From NCBI RefSeq assembly GCF_007004645.1, contig NZ_ML660020.1:124001-188000 (forward strand): a DNA stretch of 64,000 nucleotides, given 5' to 3'. Both the position numbers and the translations under genes were made by a program. The DNA comes from Aliiroseovarius halocynthiae (lineage in GTDB: Bacteria; Pseudomonadota; Alphaproteobacteria; Rhodobacterales; Rhodobacteraceae). Positions 1 to 9,112 of the stretch are shown piece after piece; position 1 is the first letter of the stretch; every line of letters starts with the position of its first letter. The notes below the pieces were generated by a model, which was not told the DNA's origin, searched no databases, and saw nothing but the letters and a program-made list of their open reading frames with translations.

Positions 1-1702
1 CCGGGTCCGCGCCGGCCTCGTGGATCAGCGCATTCAGGAAGTTTTCGTGGAAGAACCCGTTCTGCGACGCGCCAACAGAGCGCCACGAGCTGACCGGCCC
101 AAGCTGCGGCGCGCGGTATCCTGTCACGCGATAATTCGGGATCGCATAGGGTTGATCCCATAAGGCCTGCGTGATTGTGGTGTCGGGACCGGGAACCGGA
201 AAGCCCTGCCGTTCCACCATCTGACTGTCCATGACCGAGGGTGAGGCGACCTTGATCTCCATCGCGGTCACTTTGCCGTCAGCCACAGCCCCCCGCCCGC
301 GCATCATCGCGATTGGCCGGGTGAAGTCCTGAAGCGTATCTTCCTCGCGCTTATAGGTCAGTTTGACCGGCGTGCCCTTCATCGCCATCGCAAGTTCGGT
401 CGCGCGTTTCACCACCTCGTCTTCCAGACGATGTCCGAAACTGCCGCCCATCATCAGGATGTGCACATGCACGTCATCGGCGTCCATGCCGGTCATCTTG
501 GCGACACTGGCTTGCGTCATGCGCGGGATTTGGTTGCCGGTCCAGACATCGACGCGGCTGTCCGTCACCAGCACGGTGGCGTTCATCGGTTCCAGCGGTG
601 CGTGGGCCAGATAGGGTGCGCGGTATTCGACCTCGACCGTGGCGTCTGCCCCGTCTAGATCGCCGTCATCGCGCGGGGTTGCATCCGCGTCGCCAGTGTC
701 GATTGTGTCTGCCAGCACCTGCCAGTGTTGATCTTGTTCCGCCGGATAGGGGGCACTGTCCCATTCCACTTCAATCGCGTCTACCGCCTGAAACGCACGC
801 CACGTGTTGTCGGCAATCACGCCCACACCGCCGGTGACAGGGATCACCTTTTGCACGCCGCGCATGGTTTCAACCTCGGACGCGTCGAACGAGATCATCT
901 CGCCGCCCTTGCGGGGGTTCACGCGGACGGCAGCATGCACCATGCCATCCATCCGCATGTCGATGCCATAGCTTTGCGTGCCAGTGGATTTCGCCACCAT
1001 ATCCACGCGTTGCATGGGCTTTCCGACCAGACGCCATTGGGTCGAAGGGCGCAGGGTCACATCTGTCACCGGTGCGATCTCGGCAGCCTTCGCAGCCAGC
1101 GCCTGATACGGGATCCGTTTGCCGTCTGGCAGCACCACCGCGCCGCGTTCAGTCTTCAGCTGCGTGACCGCCAAGCCAGACATATCGGCCGCGGCGGCCT
1201 TCAGTGTCTCGCGAGCGACGGCGCCCGCGGCGCGAAGCTTTTCGAACCCGTCAGGCACAGTGGTCGAGCCGCCGGTGATCTGCATCCCCATCAGTTTGAC
1301 GACTGCCCCCATAAAGCCGCGCATCCCCTCGGCGACCGCGCCACGATCTGTCGATGGGAAGGGAACGCCCTCGCCCGCGATGGCAGTGTTCCAATAGGCG
1401 GCTGAAGGTGGGCCGGGATCGACGTTGATCTGGTCAAGCTCGATGTCCAGTTCTTCGGCGATCAGCGCCGCCTGAACCGAATACGCCCCTTGCCCTTTGT
1501 CAGCACGTGGCGTGATCAGTGTGACGCCATCGGCATTGATCAACACATAAGGCGTCAGCGCAGCTTCGCCCTGCGCCAGATCATCATCCAGCGGATTATC
1601 CACGGGCTGTTTGTATTTGTAATAGCCAAAGGCGACCCCGCCCAGAATGGCGGCCGAGCCGACAAGAAAGGTGCGGCGGGCGATGGTTCCGATACGTCCC
1701 AT
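1..1702 (-). CDS. Molybdopterin-binding aldehyde/isoquinoline oxidoreductase large subunit (partial, C-terminus off window)
   Basis: An open frame runs from an ATG at 1702 to the left edge without a stop, about 567 residues. The N-terminus has a twin-arginine-like motif (RRTFLVG) followed by a hydrophobic stretch, which suggests Tat export or anchoring, as is usual for IorB-type subunits. The rest reads like the xanthine dehydrogenase/CO dehydrogenase large-subunit family that binds the molybdenum cofactor, with ALIAEELDIEL near the start and the GGSFGHRLEDEVV region downstream. IorB-type proteins are roughly 700-750 aa, so about the last quarter is missing. The start lies 2 nt after the stop of the [2Fe-2S] partner gene, with GGAGGG upstream, so the two are co-translated. 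The true substrate (aldehyde or N-heterocycle) cannot be read from sequence. Confidence 0.85.
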   Translation of the reverse strand, partial: MGRIGTIARRTFLVGSAAILGGVAFGYYKYKQPVDNPLDDDLAQGEAALTPYVLINADGVTLITPRADKGQGAYSVQAALIAEELDIELDQINVDPGPPSAAYWNTAIAGEGVPFPSTDRGAVAEGMRGFMGAVVKLMGMQITGGSTTVPDGFEKLRAAGAVARETLKAAAADMSGLAVTQLKTERGAVVLPDGKRIPYQALAAKAAEIAPVTDVTLRPSTQWRLVGKPMQRVDMVAKSTGTQSYGIDMRMDGMVHAAVRVNPRKGGEMISFDASEVETMRGVQKVIPVTGGVGVIADNTWRAFQAVDAIEVEWDSAPYPAEQDQHWQVLADTIDTGDADATPRDDGDLDGADATVEVEYRAPYLAHAPLEPMNATVLVTDSRVDVWTGNQIPRMTQASVAKMTGMDADDVHVHILMMGGSFGHRLEDEVVKRATELAMAMKGTPVKLTYKREEDTLQDFTRPIAMMRGRGAVADGKVTAMEIKVASPSVMDSQMVERQGFPVPGPDTTITQALWDQPYAIPNYRVTGYRAPQLGPVSSWRSVGASQNGFFHENFLNALIHEAGADP

Positions 1703-1704
1703 GA

Positions 1705-2163
1705 TCAGCCCTCCTGCAGCGATTGCGCGGCGGTTTTCACAGCTGCACGAATACGGGGATAAGTGCCACAACGACACAGATTGCCAGACATTGCATCGTC
1801 AATGTCTTCGTCCGTCGGGGCCGTGTTGTTCGCCAGTAAATCAGCGGCCTGCATCATCTGCCCACCCTGACAATAGCCGCATTGCGCGACTTGATGCTTC
1901 AACCACGCCGCCTGAACCGCGTGCATCTCGCTGGGGTTACCCAGACCTTCGATTGTTGTGACAGGCCCGTCAATGTCCCCAACCAACGTCTGACACGACC
2001 GCACAGCAACCCCGTCCACATGCACCGTGCAGGCCCCGCAGGCAGCAACACCACAGCCATATTTAGGCCCGTCCAGCTTCAACTCGTCCCTAAGTACCCA
2101 CAAAAGTGGCATGTCATCTTCGACATCCACATCGTGCATGACACCGTTCACAGAAAGCTTCAT
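1705..2163 (-). CDS. (2Fe-2S)-binding small subunit of molybdenum hydroxylase (IorA/CoxS type)
   Basis: This 152-residue protein has the two cysteine clusters of this family: a plant-ferredoxin-type N-terminal cluster ([17 protein letters not shown], then SCQT) and a C-terminal helical cluster ([12 protein letters not shown] and [12 protein letters not shown]). It passes electrons from the molybdenum centre of the partner large subunit to an external acceptor. A longer in-frame ATG exists at 2217. I chose the ATG at 2163 (MKLSVNG) because homologues begin there and AAGGAT lies just upstream. It is the first gene of a two-gene operon with the large subunit. Confidence 0.9.
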   Translation of the reverse strand: MKLSVNGVMHDVDVEDDMPLLWVLRDELKLDGPKYGCGVAACGACTVHVDGVAVRSCQTLVGDIDGPVTTIEGLGNPSEMHAVQAAWLKHQVAQCGYCQGGQMMQAADLLANNTAPTDEDIDDAMSGNLCRCGTYPRIRAAVKTAAQSLQEG

Positions 2164-2787
2164 CGCGTTGATCCTTTGGCTAGTGGGGTTACACATCGCG
2201 TCAACTTGAGCGGTCACTTAATGACCCTCGGTCATTTACATTGTTCATAGAAGAATCGTTAACGCAACCCCCAAATATCAGGCGCGACTAGATGACGAAC
2301 CGGTAATTGCGATGGTCTCGAACCAGGCAACTGGCGAGAAAACTGAGGTGTTCGTGACCAGCCTCCCCGCGCGCGCCTCGCTCATGAGGAGAGTCTGCAG
2401 GTCGGATTTTCCTACTCCTCGATTTCGGCTTGGGTAAGCTTGGTGGGCGCAGGGTCCTCAAATTGTTCAAGCGTCCGACACGTTCCTGCGGACGCCTGAT
2501 TTCCGAACGATGAGTGCAGTCTGGCATTGTTGTGTTCCTAGCGTCAAAACGCCTGCTTTCTGCATGCATTATCTAGGCTTCAAACATCTCTTGGTTCAGC
2601 GGTTCAGCGCGCAGGATGCCGTTGAATAGCGTGATGAACGCATTCTGCTGCAGATTGCCCAGGTCGATGTTCAGATTGGATTAGCCATCTTGATCAAGTG
2701 TTGGGTGATTGGCTTTCCAGTTGGCTTTGGGCTGACTTTTTCTGTTGAGCCTGCTAAGTGCATGCCTTTGCAACAAAGGTTTGAACA
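2164..2787. other. Intergenic stretch with IS remnant
   Basis: There is no intact gene in these 624 bases. The part from 2412 to about 2690 holds the decayed transposase tail listed separately. The remainder, on the small-subunit side and just upstream of the A-T-R gene, shows nothing I can name. A 93-codon open frame on the minus strand (2288-2569) crosses the remnant in the wrong frame and is not a gene. Confidence 0.6.
2412..2690 (-). pseudogene. Decayed IS3-family transposase (OrfB) C-terminal remnant
   Basis: On the minus strand, translation around 2573-2650 gives NAFITLFNGILRAEPLNQE. This resembles the ESFNGRLRDECLNE block of IS3-family DDE transposases. After an internal TAG and a frame disruption, 2412-2543 reads HNNARLHSSFGNQ, matching the YN..RPHSSLG motif that follows in the same proteins, and it ends at TAG (2412-2414). 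The two blocks are in the right order and spacing but are broken by stops, and no N-terminal half or terminal inverted repeats are visible. This is a fossil of an insertion at the edge of the A-T-R gene cluster. The assignment rests on motif memory, not on an alignment. Confidence 0.6.
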
Positions 2788-5613
2788 ATGACACTTTCAA
2801 GAACCATAGCCGAGGAGCTTGTTCGTTCGATCCACAAATTTTCAGACAGGTGCGCATTGTCGGATACGCAGCGCCAAATCAGTTACGCAAGGCTTGGCCA
2901 GTATGTTTCTGATTTGAATCTGCGCCTTCATGGCCATCAGGTGATCGGAATCTTCGGAGCGCCTGGCCTGGCAATGTCAGCCAGCGCTGTAGCCTGCGTC
3001 ATACATGGTCGCCCGTTCGTGCATCTCGACCCGGCGATGCCGCAGATGGTGCTGCACAACATCCTGTCTGAGCTCAAGGTCAGCCTGGTGATCACCTGTG
3101 AGGGCCTGGAAACCGGCCAACTGCCACGTGACTGTATAACGATTGAAGCGAAAGCGCTTTTGGCTGAGGCGCCGGCCGCACATGCTCCAATTTTCACCGA
3201 ACCTGTTTTGCCCACCGACCCGATTTACCTCGTAGCGACCTCTGGCACCACCGGACGCCCGAAATGTATCCCAGTGTCGCAGGACGCGGCCTTCTTGTCT
3301 TATGAATGGCGCGACACCTATACTCCATATACACCTGACACCCGCGTTGGCATTTATGTCTTTGCCATCTGGGAAATGCTCCGCCCCCTTCGCAAGGGAG
3401 CAAGCCTGTGGTTTCCGGACGCAGGAACTCTGTTTGCCCCGGCCAATCTGGCGGATTTCCTGATCCAGAACAGCGTCGACGAAATGCTGTTCACACCCTC
3501 GTTCTATGGCACCTTCCTGAACGCATTGCCTGCGGACAAAGCCACTGAACTGCCTTTGTCCCGCGTCATCTTAAATGGAGAGGTCGTCAACGACGATCTG
3601 ATTGCGGCGTCTCTGCGTAAACTGCCAAACGCTGCGTTGTGGAACCTCTATAGTATTTGTGAAACGCATGACATCTGCATATCACAATTAACCAGTCCAA
3701 CCGGCGACGCACCTGCGTCAGTAGGCATCCCCATGCAACATCTGCGTGCTGTCATTCTGGACGAGTCCGAAATCCCCTGCCCTATTGGCACCTCTGGTCA
3801 GCTTTACTTCGAAGGGCCGCGGATGCTTGGCCAAGGCTATGTAAACCGCCCGGAAGAGACCCGGCTTCGATTTCGGGAAATGACGATAGAGGGCCGTGAA
3901 GTCCGGCTTTACGATACGGGGGATCAAGCAAAGCAAACCGAAGATGGTACGCTTTATATCGAGGGCCGCATTGCGCATATGCTCAAGCTACGGGGTTTCT
4001 CGATCCAAACACGCGAACTTACTGACACAATGCGAGAGCGGTTGGGATTTTCGAGCGCGGCACCTTGGGTGGCAGAAGTTGGTGAGCGGGGGCAAAGCCT
4101 GATCTTCTACTTTGCCGCAGATACCGCGCAAGCTGCCCGCAACGCAACCAAGTGGGGGCTTGAGTTTGGCATCAACCGCATTCCCGCAACGCTGGCTGCA
4201 GAGCTGCGTGAGGCGCTGCCGCATTATTGTATCCCATCCTATCTTGTGCAGATGGACGCGCTTCCTCTTCATCCGGTTTCTGGCAAGGCTGATGTGCGTG
4301 CCCTGCCGCAAATCACGGACACCTTGCGTGGGGGTCATTCTGAGGACGCTGTGATCCTTGCCGCTGCACGTGCACTGGCCTGTGCACCTGCCGATATCGA
4401 CCCCGCATTGAGTTTCCACGCCCAGGGCGGCGACTCGCTGATGTGTGTAAACCTGATGTTGGATCTTGAGAACACCTATGGCTTGCCGATTGATTTCGAT
4501 CTGGCAATGAATGTCCCCCTGCACCGGATTGACCAATTACTGACACAAGAAGCTGACGCGGCCTCGCCTGTCGAGAACTTCGATCGACCCGGCATTCTAT
4601 TGACCGGTGCCACCGGTTTTTTGGGAGGACACGTGCTGGCGCAAGCGGCGCGTGGTTTGCCTGAGGACGAAATCGTCTATTGCCTTGTGCGCGATAAAAA
4701 CCGGAGCGCCCGGGATCGGCTCGACCAAGTAGCCAAAACCTTTGGTGTGGCTCACAGCCGCTATGTAATTGTACATGGCACGTTGGATGCGCCCTATTTC
4801 GGACTGGCACGCGAGAGTTATTCTGAGCTCGGGCAAGCGGTTACAAAAGTTGTGCATTGCGCCGCGATGGTGAACCTCGCAATCGGGCGGCAAGAAATGT
4901 TGGATTGGTCCGCACGCGGAATGACCACAGTGCTAGAGTTTTGTCGCGACGCTCAGGCAGATCTGCGGTTCACGTCTTCAACGGCGGTGTTCCCAGATCG
5001 CGGCGGGCCTTGGCCTGAGGGCTTAACACCCGTTTGGGAGGGGTGCACAGGCTATGGGGCGGCCAAGATTGCCGCCGAGGACACCATCCGCGCGTCTGGT
5101 ATTTCATCGGCGATTGTGCGCTTGCCGTCGCTTTATGATCTGAACACAGCGAACCAAAGGGACATCTACGAGATCATCTTAGCTGCGTCGTTCAACGCGG
5201 CGCATATGCCGAAGGGGCTGGCTTTTCCAATGGTCGACGTTACCGCCGCTGCGGCGTTCCTGCTTGGCGACATAGCAACCTCAGAAGCGCCGATTTACAA
5301 TCTACTTCCTGACCAACGCATCACGCCCCAAAGCCCGCACACTCTGGAAACGGGTGATTGGCTCGACGCTGTGGAACTGGACGCAGGAATTAAGAAAGTT
5401 ATCTCCGAATTCCCGGACACAATGTGTGCTGATGCGCGGTTTGAAAATGCCGCCGCCCGCGCCGCCTGGAAGCGGATCAGCGATAAACCATTCGAAAGCA
5501 TCAGCGACTCCGAGACCCTGCTCACGCTCCGTCAGAAAGCCTACCAGGGCGAACCTGCGTTGACCTCGAAATCCGACATCGTCAAAGCGCGCGCCGCGTC
5601 ACTGGCCAAATAA
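2788..5613 (+). CDS. Adenylation-carrier-thioester reductase (A-T-R) protein, carboxylic acid reductase-like
   Basis: This 941-aa protein has three domains. Residues about 1-500 form an AMP-forming adenylation domain, with P-loop-like TSGTTGRPKCIP (about 151-162), an A5-like NLYSICETHD, A7 YDTGDQ, and the A10 lysine in HPVSGKADV. A carrier domain follows with GGDSL, Ser550 being the expected phosphopantetheine site. From about 602 a reductase domain of extended-SDR type begins with GILLTGATGFLGG and carries the Tyr756/Lys760 pair in GYGAAK. Such A-T-R proteins activate a carboxylate, load it as a thioester and release it by NAD(P)H reduction as an aldehyde or alcohol. At 941 aa it is shorter than typical bacterial carboxylic acid reductases (about 1,170 aa) and has no condensation domain. 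A phosphopantetheinyl transferase must act in trans, and none is in the window. The last 73 nt overlap the convergent dehydrogenase gene. The substrate is unknown. Confidence 0.85.
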   Translation: MTLSRTIAEELVRSIHKFSDRCALSDTQRQISYARLGQYVSDLNLRLHGHQVIGIFGAPGLAMSASAVACVIHGRPFVHLDPAMPQMVLHNILSELKVSLVITCEGLETGQLPRDCITIEAKALLAEAPAAHAPIFTEPVLPTDPIYLVATSGTTGRPKCIPVSQDAAFLSYEWRDTYTPYTPDTRVGIYVFAIWEMLRPLRKGASLWFPDAGTLFAPANLADFLIQNSVDEMLFTPSFYGTFLNALPADKATELPLSRVILNGEVVNDDLIAASLRKLPNAALWNLYSICETHDICISQLTSPTGDAPASVGIPMQHLRAVILDESEIPCPIGTSGQLYFEGPRMLGQGYVNRPEETRLRFREMTIEGREVRLYDTGDQAKQTEDGTLYIEGRIAHMLKLRGFSIQTRELTDTMRERLGFSSAAPWVAEVGERGQSLIFYFAADTAQAARNATKWGLEFGINRIPATLAAELREALPHYCIPSYLVQMDALPLHPVSGKADVRALPQITDTLRGGHSEDAVILAAARALACAPADIDPALSFHAQGGDSLMCVNLMLDLENTYGLPIDFDLAMNVPLHRIDQLLTQEADAASPVENFDRPGILLTGATGFLGGHVLAQAARGLPEDEIVYCLVRDKNRSARDRLDQVAKTFGVAHSRYVIVHGTLDAPYFGLARESYSELGQAVTKVVHCAAMVNLAIGRQEMLDWSARGMTTVLEFCRDAQADLRFTSSTAVFPDRGGPWPEGLTPVWEGCTGYGAAKIAAEDTIRASGISSAIVRLPSLYDLNTANQRDIYEIILAASFNAAHMPKGLAFPMVDVTAAAAFLLGDIATSEAPIYNLLPDQRITPQSPHTLETGDWLDAVELDAGIKKVISEFPDTMCADARFENAAARAAWKRISDKPFESISDSETLLTLRQKAYQGEPALTSKSDIVKARAASLAK

Positions 5614-6314
5614 GCGGCAAGCTCGGCGACTTCTTCTGGTTGCACCAATTGGTTTTGCGGGTTGGATTTGGCATATTCCGCACGCACCTCTTCAAGGCTT
5701 TGGCCGGTTGAGGCAACATCAGCGTCGATGAACTTGCGCAGCATCTCGGTCTCAACCCAGGTTGGGCTGATCGACACACAGGTCACGCCATGTTCAGCGC
5801 CCTCGAGGCTGACACTGCGTCCCAGCCCCAAAAGGCCAGCTTTTGAGGCGCAATAGGCCGCGTTGTTCGCCATGCCTGTATGAGCTGCCATGGAGGCGAG
5901 GTTGATGATCCTACCCCAGCCCGCAGATGTCATATACGGCATCACCGCACGGATCATACGAAAGGTTCCGCTGAGATTGATGTCGATTTGATCGTCCCAA
6001 ACATCATTTGGGTGATCAATTATTGCGGCCTCGTCATAGACCCCCGCAGCGTTGACCAAAATGTCCACGCCCCCTTGCTTTGAAACGACGTCAGCAACGA
6101 AGTTGTCCACGCTGTCGGGCAATTGCACGTCTAACTCCGCGGCGGTGATACCCGCGGACCTCGTGCCGAGTTTCTCAGCAACATAGGCTGTATCCGCCGC
6201 ACGGCGTGCACCGACAAACACCGATGTTCCGTCGCTCGCGAGCCTGCGTGCGATTGCCAACCCCATGCCCGACAGTCCGCCCGTTACGATTGCGGTCTTG
6301 GATTTCAATGACAT
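5541..6314 (-). CDS. Short-chain dehydrogenase, 3-hydroxybutyrate dehydrogenase-like
   Basis: This classical SDR has 257 residues. It shows the cofactor motif TGGLSGMGLA at the N-terminus, NAAG in the middle, and the catalytic Ser with YCASK (Tyr-X-X-X-Lys). The pattern around HTGMANNAAYCASKAGLLG is reminiscent of D-3-hydroxybutyrate dehydrogenases, but the true substrate is not known. Its final 25 codons are read from the strand opposite the A-T-R gene end, a 73-nt convergent overlap. The C-terminus (AAYLASDAARALTMSDFEVNAG) is a normal SDR ending, so the overlap looks genuine. A role in processing the aldehyde or alcohol made by the A-T-R enzyme is inference from position. Confidence 0.85.
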   Translation of the reverse strand: MSLKSKTAIVTGGLSGMGLAIARRLASDGTSVFVGARRAADTAYVAEKLGTRSAGITAAELDVQLPDSVDNFVADVVSKQGGVDILVNAAGVYDEAAIIDHPNDVWDDQIDINLSGTFRMIRAVMPYMTSAGWGRIINLASMAAHTGMANNAAYCASKAGLLGLGRSVSLEGAEHGVTCVSISPTWVETEMLRKFIDADVASTGQSLEEVRAEYAKSNPQNQLVQPEEVAELAAYLASDAARALTMSDFEVNAGSPW

Positions 6315-6781
6315 TCTGTTCCACTTTTTTACCGGTCTGCTCTTGCAACACCTTAAGCTAGAAAGATGCAGGACTTACACCGCAATTCGACCCGTTGTGG
6401 GTGAAGTGGGCAGAATAAGTCACCTCGTTAGGTGTTTGACCAACCTTTCAAGCCCCACAAATCGAATCTGCTCACATCCTATCGTTTCTTCCGTTCCGTA
6501 TTCCTCGTGGAAAGAGCCTTGTGGACACCGGCAAGGATTGTGCATCCGATCCCGCAACCGGTTTTTGATCAAAAGTCCAGGGACATCCGCCAGATTCGAG
6601 CAGGGTTTTAAGTCAGCCGCGAAGGCGCCCTTTTCGATTCGCGCTCTAGACTGGGCGGCCCGCCCAAATTTGGGGGGCCGAACCAATCCGGAAAATGTAC
6701 TTCATTTTCCCCTACATGAAGAGCATTGGGTGTCATTCGAAAACAGCCAATTACTATATCGAGTTACGTCTTTAGCCTCCA
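6315..6781. other. 467-bp intergenic region with palindromes
   Basis: No convincing gene. An 88-codon minus-strand frame (6420-6686) has no family resemblance and no obvious ribosome binding site. The stretch holds a strong near-palindrome at 6656-6680 (core CCCAAATTTGGG with GC-rich outer arms, one bulged base) and a second inverted repeat at 6691-6709 (GAAAATG/CATTTTC). Both lie downstream of one dehydrogenase gene and upstream of the other. Confidence 0.5.
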
Positions 6782-7534
6782 CTAACCGAGAGATGCGCAA
6801 CTTGTGAGGCCGCCATCCACAACAATTTCCTGTCCGACGACAAAAGAGCTTCGCTTTGATGCTAAGTACAGTACTGCATCTACTTGATCAGATACTTCGC
6901 CCATGCGATTTGCTGGAGTGGCTGCGGATACAAAAGCCCTCGTTTGTTCGATTGCCTCGCCCGTAAGCCCCAACTTGTTGAAGATTGGAGTGGCAGTCGG
7001 ACCCGGACTGATAGCGTTCACGCGGATACCTCTCGGCGCAAGCTCCGTCGATAAAGTTGAAACAAGCGACTTTACCGCTGCTTTGCTCGCCGCATATGCA
7101 ACTGAATTTGGTTCGCCCATTTGATTGGCGACTGAAGTAGTCAAAATAATGCTAGCTCCGTCATTTAGATGCGGTAATGCAGCAGCAATCGTATTCACCG
7201 TGCCATGAAAATTGACGTCCATAACTTGCTTGAAATTTGCGGGGTCATGGCCTTCAAAGGGCGTAAACGCGGCGATGCCAGCATTTGCAAATAAGACATC
7301 AAACTGACCATTATGATGGGCTGCATCAGCCATGAAAACCTCAAGAGCCGAGCGATCGGTGACATCGCAGCTCCGACCAAAAACCTCCAGCTCCGCAACG
7401 CTTTGCGCAAGAGTCGCCTGATCACGACCTAGAATTGCGACCTTAGCGCCATCGGCTCGGAATGATTTAGCGGCGGCACGGCCGATGCCTGAATTTCCGC
7501 CAGTTACAACAATGGATTGGTTCTCAAAGCACAT
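6782..7534 (-). CDS. Short-chain dehydrogenase/reductase
   Basis: Classical SDR of 250 residues: TGGNSGIGRA for cofactor binding, NAG at NAGIAAF, catalytic Ser in TTSVANQ, YAASK as the Tyr/Lys pair, and the usual C-terminal ending VVGQEIVVDGG. The pattern resembles general SDRs annotated as glucose or 3-oxoacyl reductases; no substrate can be assigned. It is transcribed divergently from the LysR gene, with 92 bp between the two start codons, so the LysR protein is the likely regulator. Base composition looks more AT-rich than in the core genes to the right, suggesting an acquired block. Confidence 0.85.
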   Translation of the reverse strand: MCFENQSIVVTGGNSGIGRAAAKSFRADGAKVAILGRDQATLAQSVAELEVFGRSCDVTDRSALEVFMADAAHHNGQFDVLFANAGIAAFTPFEGHDPANFKQVMDVNFHGTVNTIAAALPHLNDGASIILTTSVANQMGEPNSVAYAASKAAVKSLVSTLSTELAPRGIRVNAISPGPTATPIFNKLGLTGEAIEQTRAFVSAATPANRMGEVSDQVDAVLYLASKRSSFVVGQEIVVDGGLTSCASLG

Positions 7535-7626
7535 GGTTCTGTTCCGTTCTTTGGTTGATTTTGAGGATGACTACTAAGCGCAGCGCAATAATTGAAATTC
7601 ATAGACATGATCTGTACATTCACACC

Positions 7627-8553
7627 ATGAATGACAAACGCCGATTACGTAGCCTTGACCTCAATCTTCTGGTGGTCTTTGAAGCCGTTTATCGCGAACG
7701 GCATGTGACGCGTGCTGCGGAAAAGCTGGGCATGTCCCAACCTGCAATGTCAAACGCCTTGCAACGCCTAAGATCCACCCTAGGCGATGAGCTGCTAGTT
7801 AAATCACCCGCGGGAATGGAGCCGACAGAGCGTGCAGTCGAGCTAGCGGTGCCCATTCAAGGAATCCTTGCAGAGCTAGAAGATCTGCTCGCCAATCGGA
7901 GATTCGATCCTGCGACTGCGAAGGGTACCATAACGATAGCTGCAGTTGACTATTTCAACGTCATTCTGTTGCCGCCACTGATGCAAGTTCTCTCGGATCA
8001 AGCACCCGGCGTCTCTTTGCGCATCACCCCGACCAATGGCCGATCCTACGAGCTTCTTGACGTGAGCGAAGCAGATCTTGCGTTGGCAAGCTTTGGCGAC
8101 GTGCCAGTTCGCTTCCAAAAGGATGTCCTGCGAAATGAGGGATATGCCTGCGTTTTGCGTCGCGACCACCCCGCACTTCTGTCGAACGGATTAACGCCAA
8201 AACGGTATGCCGAACTACGCCACATCCTTCACAGCCCTGGGAAAGACACACGTGGGAGCACCGATCAGGCGCTTGCGGTCCTCGGCAAGCAACGCCATGT
8301 TGCCCTCACGGTAAGCAGTTTCATCCACGCCGAAAGCATCCTAACTGTGACTGATATGATTTTGACAGCACCTCGAAGTGTTGCGGCAAGGCTTGCAGAA
8401 AACCCGGCTCTCACGACCATACCTTGCCCGGTTGCGGTTGATGCAAATGTCCAGCAGTTAGAGATGCTTTCTCATACAAGGCTTGGGAAAAGACCCCTGG
8501 TCGCCTGGGTGAGGCAGGTCCTTTTGGAGATAGCTGCTGTTGATCCGCAATAG
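7627..8553 (+). CDS. LysR-family transcriptional regulator
   Basis: This 308-aa protein has an N-terminal winged helix-turn-helix (LNLLVVFEAVYRERHVTRAA, then SQPAMSNALQRLR) and a C-terminal substrate-binding region, the usual LysR size. The HTH wording is closest to the NodD/NahR/LinR-like branch, which often senses aromatic compounds. Upstream in-frame ATGs at 7555 and 7567 would add a tail that homologues lack, so I chose 7627 (MNDKRRLRSLDLN). It is divergent to the dehydrogenase at 6782-7534, the standard arrangement for a LysR regulator and its target. Whether it also controls the A-T-R gene is inference. Confidence 0.88.
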   Translation: MNDKRRLRSLDLNLLVVFEAVYRERHVTRAAEKLGMSQPAMSNALQRLRSTLGDELLVKSPAGMEPTERAVELAVPIQGILAELEDLLANRRFDPATAKGTITIAAVDYFNVILLPPLMQVLSDQAPGVSLRITPTNGRSYELLDVSEADLALASFGDVPVRFQKDVLRNEGYACVLRRDHPALLSNGLTPKRYAELRHILHSPGKDTRGSTDQALAVLGKQRHVALTVSSFIHAESILTVTDMILTAPRSVAARLAENPALTTIPCPVAVDANVQQLEMLSHTRLGKRPLVAWVRQVLLEIAAVDPQ

Positions 8554-8829
8554 GTGACGTTGAAACTCTCAAAGAACGCATAAAGCGGGATTGAGGAAGG
8601 CGTTCCCGATCAGAGTTGCGAGATAAACGCAGACCCTCGCGCGCGCAAAGTCGGTTTTTGAGCTCTTCGCGTTCATCAGATACGAAGCAGCATTGCACTA
8701 AGGAAGCTGGAGTAAATCTGGGTGGCAATCGAAGAGAAATGAAAAGCAACAATGAATGCAGATAGATCAACAAAAACAGCCCCATAAGGGGTTAAATGAG
8801 TACCAACAGAATTGAATGAAGATGGCGGG

Positions 8830-8919
8830 TGGCGGAGACGAAGGGATTCGAACCCTCGAGACGGTTTCCCGCCTACTCCCTTAGCAGGGGAGCGCCTTCG
8901 ACCACTCGGCCACGTCTCC
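8830..8919 (-). tRNA. tRNA-Ser (anticodon GCU)
   Basis: The minus strand folds as a class II tRNA: acceptor GGAGACG paired with CGTCTCC, a D arm, an anticodon stem CTCCC/GGGAG around CTGCTAA giving anticodon GCU, a long variable arm typical of serine tRNAs, and a T arm containing GTTCGAAT. The 3' CCA is encoded. It reads AGC/AGU codons. No integrase or repeat is seen next to it. Confidence 0.96.
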
Positions 8920-9112
8920 GTCGACCCGTTTAGCTTTGTCGCCCGGCAGGGGCAAGGGTCAAATAGCACTTTTAAGTCGGATTTCCGATTTGGATCTGTT
9001 TCAGCAAAACTGCCCAGCGCTTGACCCGCCGCCTATTGAAGGCTTTCCTAGGGGGAACGCCCACCACGAGCAGGGCTAATTTTCTTATCTGGTAAATGAT
9101 TGCGAGGGCACA

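Noticed and set aside
2288-2569. 93-codon minus-strand frame beside the molybdenum hydroxylase
   Set aside because: It crosses the decayed transposase in a wrong frame; basic, low-complexity product with no start signal.
6420-6686. 88-codon minus-strand frame between the SDR genes
   Set aside because: No family, no ribosome binding site, and it includes the long palindrome.
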